Positions 10,651 to 18,805 of a DNA stretch of 64,000 nucleotides are shown here, piece after piece (within the stretch, counting starts at the first letter, position 1; each line of letters opens with the position of its first letter). The position numbers and the translations under genes were made by a program. Source of the stretch: Diabrotica undecimpunctata (Eukaryota; Arthropoda; Insecta; Coleoptera; Chrysomelidae); assembly GCF_040954645.1 (NCBI RefSeq), contig NC_092808.1, positions 80,202,889 through 80,266,888 on the forward strand, given 5' to 3'. The notes below the pieces were generated by a model. It saw only the letters and a list, made by a program, of their open reading frames with translations. It was not told the DNA's origin and searched no databases.

Positions 10651-11439
10651 TTAAGTAAGGTTTACATGAGTGAAGTAGCTGGTCAACTTACTAGGGAAGG
10701 TAATTGGAAACCAGCAACTTAAATCGTGTGGACAAATATTCAAGCGCTTGATCAAGAACTTTAAGAAGTAGCCAAGCAAGTCAAATAGCTAGAAAGTCAT
10801 TTAACTTACTTGTTTAAGAAGGCATCTTCCATCACGTAACGCAGTGGTAGTGGGACCATGCTTAAACGGCGTATCTCACATTTTTTAAGTATTCTCACAG
10901 TATTTAAATAAAAAAAAATGTTAAGTGTAATAAGCAGAGAACATTAAACTTTGTGGAGTTGTACGAAGAATAAACATGTTTTTGGGATTTATCTAATAGT
11001 CAGTATAAAAATACAAAAATGAGAGATTCTGCTGTTAATAAAATAAAACAAGAAATAAAAATAGATGACTATATTTCTTACGATGTAAAGAACAAAATGA
11101 AAAATCTGCTTACGCATATTCCCGGAAACGTGCTAAAATTGCAAAACATATAAAAAATTTGATGCTGGAACAGATAATCTTTTTTGTTTCATTTTCTCTT
11201 TGCTCTGAACTGCTGTTTAAGTTTAGTTAATTAACTTATATAGTGTAAATTCTTTATTTGAATGCCCTTTAATCTTAAATACTTGATTAAAATTACTTGT
11301 ACAAGTAACTTGAACGGCTACTCGACTCATGTACAATAGGTTTTACTATGAGTATTGAGAACCATATATGACGGAGTTAACGAACATAGTCTGTAAAAAA
11401 GATATAATTTCGGACTCTATAAACTTTTTGGTGATGCAG

Positions 11440-11695
11440 ATTTCGTAAAAACTTTCAAAATAAACTGCCTAAGATGAGTGGGTCACGTTATGCGTATGGC
11501 TGGAAGTGATCTTTCTAAAACAACCATGCTAAATAGCTAATCGAAAGAAAAAAAAACGGTGTAAATCAGGAATTTTGAGCATATACAGGACGAGTTAGGG
11601 GAGATTTAAGTAAGTGGATAGAAAAGACAGACACTTTTGAATATTTTGAGTCAAGCCATGGTTCACGAATGTCTGTATCACCAACTGATGATGAT
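11440..11695 (+). pseudogene. LINE ORF2 C-terminal remnant, mirror of 8816-9080
   Basis: Plus-strand pieces include VGHVMRMAGSDLSKTTML, the Gly-His-Val-x-Arg-Met box near the C-terminus of RTE-like LINE proteins, then a basic patch with stops. It ends at a GAT-rich tail near 11690. Confidence 0.6.
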
Positions 11696-12250
11696 GATAT
11701 TTTTACCTGTTCCCTTGGTTCTGTTTATGATATTTATATCATTTGCATATGCTGCCAGTTGGAAAAGTTTATTGATAAGTGTGTTGTTTTCACCTTCTGA
11801 TGTTTTTCTTGCTACGTATTACAGTGCTAATTTAAACAATATTGGTGCCAGCTCATAACCCTCTTTTATTTCTTGTATTATTTGAAATGGGTCTGTCTTC
11901 TCATGTTCTATCAGTACTTGAGTCAGTTTAGTCGACATCGTCATTCAGATGAGAATAGCTAATTTAAAGGTATTCACTTAATGTTCACTTCTCTCTCTCT
12001 TGTCGTTTCCTCATTGCTGAGGATCGTGATTTCCTACAATGCGGGCTGTCAATTCTCTCCATCTCTTGCGATTTTGGGCTGCTCTCATGGACTCGGAAAA
12101 CGTCTCTCCAGTGGCTTTCTGTACGCTGTTCACTTAATATTTTGTATAAGTGTGCCCTATTTATTGAGTCATATAACTGTTTAAAGTCGATAAAAATATT
12201 ATAGATATCTGTCGTGTTCCCAAGATTTATTTAAGACCTGCTTTACTGTA
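11696..12250 (-). pseudogene. LINE reverse transcriptase remnant, mirror of 8440-8815
   Basis: Same RT palm blocks as in the left arm, read on the minus strand, interrupted by a short LINE insertion at 11991-12127. Confidence 0.65.
11991..12127 (-). mobile_element. 5'-truncated LINE 3' end insertion with 8-bp target duplication
   Basis: The 137-bp insert is absent from the left palindrome arm. It is flanked by gttcactt on both sides (11983-11990 and 12128-12135), a target-site duplication. The minus strand reads RAAQNRKRWRELTARIVGNH followed by an AG-rich tail, a typical LINE C-terminus and 3' tail. It therefore inserted after the palindrome formed. Confidence 0.75.
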
Positions 12251-12255
12251 AATAA

Positions 12256-12541
12256 TGTAGCGAGATTAAATAAAACGAGCGGTTCGAATTTATATAAATA
12301 TATTTATTTATAAGTTTACAGTTCGGTAATATCTTAACATCTCCACTCCACTCCTAACATCGTTACATATATGTATATACCAAAAGTATTATGTTCGAGA
12401 ATATTCTTGGGTAGTCCCACCTCTAATTCGTGTCATCGAAAGCACATCGAAGACGGGCGGTATTAAAATGCCAAATCTTGAGTTCTCTAGATCTTTCCTT
12501 TTAAGAATTATGACGTATCGGAGATGGGCTATTTCGTTACA
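12256..12541 (-). repeat. 3' LTR of the Gypsy element
   Basis: 286 bp with terminal TGTA and TACA, about the same sequence as 16130-16446 but without the long TA tract. The two LTRs differ at a number of positions, so the insertion is not recent. Confidence 0.92.
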
Positions 12542-12553
12542 CTGCTCCCTTCT
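12542..12553 (-). other. polypurine tract
   Basis: The minus strand reads AGAAGGGAGCAG immediately before the 3' LTR, the position and composition expected for the plus-strand priming site. Confidence 0.65.
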
Positions 12554-13090
12554 TACATCTGAGCGTCCCGATCAGCAACTCTAGATGTAGGCCCAGGATG
12601 GCGGAATCTACAGAGCTCTCCAGCTCTACATGAACCCCTCAAGAAGAAATAACAGTCTACACACTTTGAAGGACACGATCTCTTCGGGTTAGTACAACAC
12701 ACAGTAATTTGTACGCCGGTTTCTCGAAAGATCACTTTAAGCATGCTTCTGACAATCTTCCAGTCCAGATTTTCTAGTGCATGGCCTATCTTGGATAAGG
12801 CCAAATTCTTGATGTCATAATTGCACACGATTTTCTTCAAATTAGTTAGAGCACGCCATATATCCTCGTAGCTTGCCCTGTCTGTATATGACTTCCTGGT
12901 CACCATATACAGCAAAGATCGAGGACCATCTTCTAATCTGAGCACTCTTCAAACTTTAGGCTGCTGGTTTTTTAACTCGTCCAAACGACCGAACTTCCTA
13001 TAGAATACAGATGAGATTCTTTTAGTCATCTCAAGATCTTGGGCAACACAGTGGGCTAGAGAGACGTTATGCGGAACACTAAAAAATCCT
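12553..13090 (-). pseudogene. TARG1/OARD1-like macrodomain plus CCCH zinc finger carried by the Gypsy element
   Basis: Downstream of integrase, in an overlapping frame, the minus strand encodes a macrodomain resembling TARG1 (OARD1), an enzyme that removes ADP-ribose from glutamates. Visible blocks are SLAHCVAQDLEM, VFYRKFGRLDEL, YMVTRKSYTDRASYEDIW, LALSKIGHALENLDW and VIFRETGVQITV. An in-frame TGA lies at 12949-12951. The residues aligned with human TARG1 Lys84 and Asp125 are Arg and Glu, and the Gly-rich loop after the first block is changed, so ordinary glycohydrolase activity is doubtful. A CCCH finger follows (C-x7-C-x5-C-x3-H, 12598-12654). The module sits where env is found in retroviruses. 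Function in the element is unknown. Confidence 0.78.
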
Positions 13091-13091
13091 G

Positions 13092-14063
13092 CTAAACTTC
13101 TGTCGTCACGCTGAATCTAGCACCCTTTCTGTCTGCGTAATTTGACATAAATTCATTAAAGCTTGGTCGCCGGTCATCTTTGATCTCATGTTGAAGGGTT
13201 CGTGCTTCTTTTGTTTTATTGGAGCCAGCATATGGTGTAAGACGATTTATGTGAACTACTTTTGGTTTACCTTTCGGCAACTTCTTAATTCGGTATATTA
13301 CGTCATTTATTCTCTTTTTAATTTCATACGGACCTTCCCAATCTCTTTGCAGTTTGGGAGACAAGTCTCGACGACTTTGTGGATTATAAAGCCACACAAG
13401 ATCACCTACTTCATAGCTTTCACTCTTGCATCGAGAATCATATTGATCTTTTATTCTGTCACTGGCTAACTGGATGTGTTGTCGGGCAAGTTCATGAATG
13501 TTATTCATTCTTAACTTTAGGCGGTCGATATAATCTTCGCTTGCAACATGTTCTTCAGAAGGTCTGCAGCCAAACTCTAGGTCGCAGGGCAAACGAACTT
13601 CACGACCTAACATCAGGCAGGTTGGAGTCTGGCCTGTAGTTTCATTCACGGCCGAGCGGTAGGCCATTAGGAATAAATGAATGTGCTGGTCACAATCTCT
13701 TTGATGTTCTGATAAAACTTTGGACAGGTGTTTACCCATCGTTCGGTTCATCCTCTCGACCATTCCATCTGATTGAGGATGCAGGGGTGTCGTTCTGGTC
13801 TTATTGACACCAATCAATTTACAAACGTTTTGGAAAAGAGTTGACTCGAAGTTTCGCCCTTGGTCGGAGTGGATCTCCAAAGGAACACCAAATCGGCTGA
13901 AGAATTCTTTAACAAGTACATCTGCAACGGTAGCAGCTTCTTGATTTGGTATCGCGTAGGCCTCAGTCCATTTCGTAAAATAATCCATGGCTACCAGGAT
14001 ATATTTATTTCCATTATTTGTCTCTGGAAGTGGACCTGCAATGTCGATTGCTACTCTTTCCAT
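13092..14063 (-). CDS. Gypsy integrase core and C-terminal domain
   Basis: Open frame of 323 residues. The catalytic triad is visible: Asp7 in VAIDIAGP, Asp67 in IHSDQGRNFES and Glu103 in HPQSDGMVERMNR, with the usual 35-residue spacing of the last two. The C-terminal domain has WEGPYEIKKR and VVHINRLTPY, the GPY/F motif of Gypsy-type integrases. The enzyme would insert the element cDNA. It is separated from the zinc domain by a stop and frameshift at about 14063-14095, so it is a broken part of pol. The frame ends at 13092, overlapping the start of the macrodomain frame. Confidence 0.9.
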   Translation of the reverse strand: MERVAIDIAGPLPETNNGNKYILVAMDYFTKWTEAYAIPNQEAATVADVLVKEFFSRFGVPLEIHSDQGRNFESTLFQNVCKLIGVNKTRTTPLHPQSDGMVERMNRTMGKHLSKVLSEHQRDCDQHIHLFLMAYRSAVNETTGQTPTCLMLGREVRLPCDLEFGCRPSEEHVASEDYIDRLKLRMNNIHELARQHIQLASDRIKDQYDSRCKSESYEVGDLVWLYNPQSRRDLSPKLQRDWEGPYEIKKRINDVIYRIKKLPKGKPKVVHINRLTPYAGSNKTKEARTLQHEIKDDRRPSFNEFMSNYADRKGARFSVTTEV

Positions 14064-14086
14064 AGGACTACCAACATTGTACTATC

Positions 14087-14878
14087 TCATGGGTGCCCTC
14101 TGTTTACTAACTGGCAACCATTACTGGTTGCACACAGTTTACATTTCCGGCACCATCTTCTTACATCATCTTTACAGTTCAACCAATAGAACCGTTCTCG
14201 AACCTTTTGCAGAGTCTTCGTGATACCAAAGTGTCCACCTGATGCACCGTCATGCAATTGTCGCAGTAGTTCTGACACTTTACTTTTAGGTACAATCAAC
14301 TGAAGCTTAGATTCTGTACCATCATCGTTCTCAAAGGTTCTATACAGAAGATTATCTTTTAGCACTAGGCAATTCCATTGGCTCCAGTAACACTTGACTT
14401 CGGGACTACATGCACTAATATCTTGCCAAGAAGGTCTTTTACTTTGACGCATCCAATACAATACTCTTTTTATACATGGATCATCTGCTTGAGCTTCTTG
14501 TAGCTGTTGAGGCTGCCATTGATCATTAATGACGGTGGTTCGTCTCATGGGGCAAAGTGATTCTTTTAATTCAAGACAATGATTACGATTTGTACTGCAT
14601 GGCCGTCTTGACTGAGCCTCAGCATTTGAATGACTTTTTCCAGCCCAGTGTTCGATCTGTTCTAGCTTTCTGACTGTTGTATTATTTTCATGCAATTTAC
14701 GACGAATGTGACCTACGTCGTTACCGTTCCAACATCTGGGTTCACGTCCCTTCGGCATCATGTTACGAACTCCTTTCCGTACGATTTCCTCCAGACGTTT
14801 CTCGTTTTGTTCGTCGCTCTCTTTAGAGGTTCGTACTCGATAGCTTCGTGAAGCTTGACTAGCTGTTTCATGTTCCAA
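14087..14878 (-). pseudogene. gag zinc knuckle fused by deletion to integrase zinc domain
   Basis: The N-terminal part has a decayed gag knuckle (CWNGNDVGHIRRKL, two of the four metal ligands lost). About 60 residues later comes the linker before integrase, then the integrase HHCC domain with GGHFGITKTLQKVRERFYW and CRKCKLCATSNG. Protease, RT and RNase H, normally about 700 residues, are absent between them, so an internal deletion joined the two. The frame ends in a stop just before the core. Confidence 0.82.
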
Positions 14879-14898
14879 GGCAATAGCGAGCGCTTCAT

Positions 14899-15153
14899 CT
14901 AGAACTTTCGGTTTGCTAGTCGTAAAGCTTTCTCTAATTCACTTTCTTTTAACCTATTGACGAAGGTATCTACAGTAATTTCTTCCAAAATGTTGTCTGG
15001 TACCTCTGGATAAGCCAACCGCACTATACGAGCAACATCTGCTTCAAACTCTTGCAAATTTTCACTTGTTTCTTGAATTCTACTTCTTAGTTGCGCCTTG
15101 TAGACTTGTTGTAGATAAGCATCTCCGTAACGTTTGTCTAGCCGAGTGAACAA
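14899..15153 (-). pseudogene. gag capsid fragment of the Gypsy element
   Basis: 84 residues with FTRLDKRYGDAYLQQVYKAQ and LQEFEADVARIVRLAYPEVP, the capsid region of Gypsy gag (a Leu-Gln-Glu-Phe followed by an Arg-Leu-Ala-Tyr-Pro box). Frameshifts separate it from both neighbouring gag pieces. Confidence 0.75.
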
Positions 15154-15227
15154 GGTCTGGTAACATTTTTCTTGTCCCTTAGGAATCGATCTTAGGATAT
15201 CCGCAGCATCACCTCGTTAAGCAGAAG

Positions 15228-15986
15228 CTAAGGAAACAGCTTTTTCTTGTTCTGTCCAATGATTGGCTGTCGCAAAGCTTTAAATTGTCTAAGGTATATG
15301 GACCAAGAAGACTTTCTATCAAATGGTGGCAATTTGAATCCCATATGATGTGTCGTTTCGTCTCTAGGTGGTTCTTCTTTCACTACCGGATCTAAGGCTA
15401 CTGTATGAACTGGTGGTAGCACTTTTGTATTGGTTATCATGCTATCTAACTGTTTGATCTTCTCTTCTACTTTATCGAATGTTTTAGAGACTTCTTCAAA
15501 TTTCTCATTGTTCTGAATACAAACTTCTTTAATTATTTGAGAAGTCTCTTTGAATCTTCTGCACACATTTTCAAATTTCTCGTCATTTTGTCTAGCTATT
15601 TCTTTAATAATTTGAGACGTTTCATCGAATCTTTCATCATTCTTTCGAGAAGATTCTTCAATTTTGTTAGAAGTTTCTTCAATCATTTGCGACGTTTCAT
15701 CGAATCTTTTGGAAACGTTCTCGAATTTATCATTATTTTTCTTAGAAGATTCTTCAATCATTTGCGAGACATTTTCAAATTTCTCATTTATTTTTGTTAA
15801 AACTATTTCTTCTGCTGATTGAAACTGGAATGCCTCTGGGTCATCTCCATTCTTGTTAAAAACATTCCTCAGTCGTTCTTGGAGGATCTTCTTGGACCCG
15901 CTGCAATCTTTATCGCGTTCTTCTGGTTGCTCACGCAATTGTTTTACTGAGAATTTTACTAGCAGCATCTTTGTACAGGCACACAC
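15228..15986 (-). CDS. Gypsy gag N-terminal part with SAP-like and repeated coiled-coil region
   Basis: 252 residues. The first 50 residues (VKFSVKQLREQPEERDKDCS onward) resemble a SAP domain, a short DNA-binding helix-turn-helix. Residues about 65-180 are a coiled coil made of imperfect repeats of the type NEKFENVSQMIEESS, visible as tandem DNA repeats between about 15450 and 15790. The C-terminal part (FKLPPFDRKSSWSIYLRQFK) is the start of the capsid region common in such gags. It ends at a frame break. Gag would build the particle. The repeat number may vary between copies. Confidence 0.8.
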   Translation of the reverse strand: MCACTKMLLVKFSVKQLREQPEERDKDCSGSKKILQERLRNVFNKNGDDPEAFQFQSAEEIVLTKINEKFENVSQMIEESSKKNNDKFENVSKRFDETSQMIEETSNKIEESSRKNDERFDETSQIIKEIARQNDEKFENVCRRFKETSQIIKEVCIQNNEKFEEVSKTFDKVEEKIKQLDSMITNTKVLPPVHTVALDPVVKEEPPRDETTHHMGFKLPPFDRKSSWSIYLRQFKALRQPIIGQNKKKLFP

Positions 15987-16104
15987 GTACTTTTTTAAAT
16001 GTTCTTTCGTACAAAGGGCACTACCGAACTACGCGGATGTTCCCGACAAACAATACTTTTCAAAAGTTCAAAATTCTTTTTCAAAAGTCACTGCTGAATT
16101 TATT

Positions 16105-16127
16105 TTCAAATCTCACACCGGACACCA
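16105..16127 (-). other. primer binding site resembling a tRNA 3' end
   Basis: Two bases inside the 5' LTR the plus strand has 23 bases starting TTCAAATC and ending CCA, the look of a tRNA T-loop through acceptor end. The minus strand begins TGGTGTCCGG, so the element RNA could pair with that tRNA over an unusually long stretch. I could not name the tRNA. Confidence 0.65.
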
Positions 16128-16129
16128 AC

Positions 16130-16233
16130 TGTAGCGAGATTAAATAAAACGATTGGTTCGAATTTATATAAATATATTTATTTATAAGTCTACAGTTCGG
16201 TAATATCTTAACAACTCTCCTAACATCGTTACA

Positions 16234-16286
<53 letters not shown>

Positions 16287-16446
16287 AATAGTATTATGTT
16301 CGAGAATATTCTGGAGTAGTCCCACCTCTAATTCGTCTCATCGAAAGCGCATCGAAGACGGGCGGTATTGAAATGCCAATTCTTGAATTCTCTAGATCTT
16401 TCTTTCTAAGAATTATGTCGTATCGGAAATGGGCTATTTCGTTACA
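16130..16446 (-). repeat. 5' LTR of the Gypsy element
   Basis: 317 bp, TGTA to TACA, matching 12256-12541. It contains a (TA)n tract at 16235-16286 where the other LTR has only a short TA-rich stretch. Confidence 0.92.
16235..16286. repeat. (TA)n tract inside LTR
   Basis: About 50 bases of TA expanded within one LTR only. Confidence 0.95.
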
Positions 16447-16689
16447 ATAAGTTAACTGTAATAATTACATTAATAACTGTTAAGTATACTGTAAATATTT
16501 TATATCCCGAAAAGAGCAAGTAGGAGCATATAGGAGGAGCATAGGAGCAAGAGCATAGGAGCATATAGTCTTGACAGAGGGGCTTATCGCCATTATATGT
16601 ATTGGGCAGATAATACTCTTCTTCGACTCTTTTGGCATTTTCTCTTATCTTGATATTCTGTGTATGATCTCATATATTTTTTTCATTAT

Positions 16690-17888
16690 TTTCCTTTCTC
16701 TAATTATAGGGAATAACTGTTATCAGCTCAGTAGGGAGGTTGTACGGTCGAATAATAAAAGAAATAATAGAATCAGAATACTAAGACATAGAAGAACAAA
16801 ATTGATTTCGTACAGGAAGATCGTGCACTGATGGTATATTCATTCTGCAGCAGGTAATCGAAAAACGGAAGGCAAGGAATCTATCAGCCCACCTATTGTT
16901 TGTAGATTTAGGGAAGGCATACTATACGGTACCTTTGAAAAAACTGTTTGAAACATTGACGAAAGTAGGTCTTAGTAGAGAGTATGTGGATGCTATTGCA
17001 AATATATACAAAAATGCAAGAAGTGTCGTTAAGGAAAAAAAGTTTATATCTGAATCATTTCCAATAACAAAGGGGCTTAAACAATTATCCGGAATGGAAA
17101 TAGACATAGGCGGTGGTAAATGTCTAACAACTTTATTTTTCGTAAGTGATCAGGTAGTCGTAGCGAATGATGAGGAAGACATGGACTACATGTTTAGAAA
17201 ACTAAAGAAAGAATATGAAAAATGGGACCTCAATATGAATAAGTCAAAGACAAAGTATCTTAAAATAGATAATAAAGAAAATCGAGAGTTCGAAATTAGA
17301 AACACAAAAACATGTCATAGATATAAATATCTCGGATCTTTAATATCTAAAGATGGCACTACCAAAAGAGACATCGAAAACAGAACTCAGCAGGAAAAAA
17401 AGGCGTTAATATTTTAAACTCTCTACTATGGTCTAAAGATAGTAGACAAGAAACGAAATTGACAATCTATCGAACCTTCGTAGAGCCTATTATGACTTAT
17501 GGGGCAGAAGTTTGGCAGATCACGCAAAGATATAGAAAAAGAATAGAAGTAGTAGAAATGGATTTTCTAAGGAGAGCATGTGGTGCATCCAAAAAAGATC
17601 ATATTAGAAGTAAGGCAATTACTGTATATTCCAGTCTAGACAGAATTGAAACGGGACAACTAGTATGGTATGGTCACGTGAAGCTAATGAATGAAGATAG
17701 ATGGCCAAAGAAAGTTTTAAATTATACACCACAACAAAGAAGAAGAAGGGGAAGGCCTTCAGTTACATGGGAAGAAAATGTACGGCACATAATGAGAGAT
17801 AGAGCCATCAAAGAAGACGAATGGATGGACAGAAAATGATGGCGGTCGAAATGTGAGAAGCGGCAGAAGCTGTAGGATAGGAACCTCG
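16690..17888 (+). mobile_element. RTE-type LINE, 5'-truncated, ending in (TA)n
   Basis: Plus-strand RT and C-terminal region in two main frames (16896-17417 and 17459-17839), ending just before a long TA tract. RTE-type elements often end in short simple repeats, so the tract may be the element's 3' tail. The part up to 17560 is mirrored at 7471-8310. Confidence 0.82.
16896..17839 (+). pseudogene. RTE-type reverse transcriptase, broken
   Basis: RT motif A (FVDLGKAYYTVP), a region with GLKQLSGMEID where a 69-bp in-frame deletion has removed motif B, then FFVSDQVVVANDEED in place of motif C, and YKYLGSLISKDGT. After a frameshift near 17417 the frame resumes with EPIMTYGAEVWQITQ, GQLVWYGHVKLMNEDRWPKK and [12 protein letters not shown]. 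The lost motif B and altered catalytic Asp pair mean it is inactive. Confidence 0.85.
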
Positions 17889-18079
<191 letters not shown>

Positions 18080-18716
18080 AGAATTATCAAAGAATAAGAA
18101 TATCAAAGAATTTACATATCTTGGATCGCTAGTAAACGCAATAAACACGACAAGCGACGAAATAAAAAGACGCATAGCAATAGCGAACAGAACTGTTCAC
18201 GGCCTCCAGAGACATTTAAAAAATAAAAATATAAAACGTGCACTAAAGCTTAATATATACAGGACCTTAATAAGACCAGTTTTGATATATAGGGCTGAAA
18301 CGTGAATCTTATCTCAAAATGATAAAAGACTTCTTGGTATTTTTGAGAGAAAAATTCTTAGAAAGATTTTTGGGGCCGTAAATGAAAATGGACTATGGCG
18401 TCGAAGATGGAACTTTGAACCGTATCAGTTATACACCGATCCAGATATTGTGAAATTCGTTAAAGTGCAGAGACTTAGATGGGCTGGACACATTGCTAGG
18501 ATGTCAGATCACGAATACACAAAGAGATTACCATTTTCAAAACCAGAGGGCACAAGAAGCAGAGGACGACCACGAATGAGATGGATTGATGATGTGGAAG
18601 AAGACCTACAGATTCTAGGGGTTAGAAGATGGAGGGAAGTTGCCAGGAATCGACAGGAGTGGCGACTTCTTTGTGAGCAGGCCAAGATCCACAACGGATT
18701 GTCGAGCCACTTATGA

Positions 18717-18718
<2 letters not shown>
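18080..18718 (+). pseudogene. second LINE ORF2 C-terminal region, ending in (TA)n
   Basis: Plus strand reads FTYLGS-like thumb sequence ([20 protein letters not shown] with a frameshift), then NRTVHGLQRHLKNKNIKRAL and an open 88-codon end (18450-18716) with VQRLRWAGHIARMSDHEY, RGRPRMRWIDDVEEDL and VRRWREVARNRQEW. This is the usual C-terminus of RTE-like proteins. The stop is immediately followed by TGATGA and TA repeats. Confidence 0.8.

Positions 18719-18803
<85 letters not shown>
18719..18803. repeat. (TA)n microsatellite at LINE 3' end
   Basis: About 85 bases of TA directly after the LINE stop codon. Confidence 0.97.

Positions 18804-18805
<2 letters not shown>

Larger units (their letters stand above)
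12256..16446 (-). mobile_element. Gypsy-type LTR retrotransposon with internal deletion and an extra 3' module
   Basis: Two LTRs (12256-12541 and 16130-16446) start TGTA and end TACA, and the copy is flanked by ataa on both sides (12252-12255, 16447-16450). On the minus strand it runs 5' LTR, primer site, gag with coiled coil, a degenerate zinc knuckle, integrase zinc domain, integrase core with GPY motif, a macrodomain-CCCH module, purine tract and 3' LTR. Protease, RT and RNase H are missing, so the copy is non-autonomous. It splits the right arm of the palindrome. Confidence 0.93.
10690..17560. repeat. right arm of giant imperfect palindrome, split by a Gypsy element
   Basis: Reverse-complement counterpart of 7471-9800. 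It is lengthened by a LINE insert at 11991-12127, the 4191-bp Gypsy element at 12256-16446 with a 4-bp target duplication, and about 150 bp of extra sequence near 16505-16660. After removing these the arms align throughout. Confidence 0.85.

Noticed and set aside
15450..15800. Regular DNA repeats considered as a CRISPR-like or satellite array
   Set aside because: They stay in frame in gag and encode heptad-like coiled-coil repeats, with no spacer pattern.
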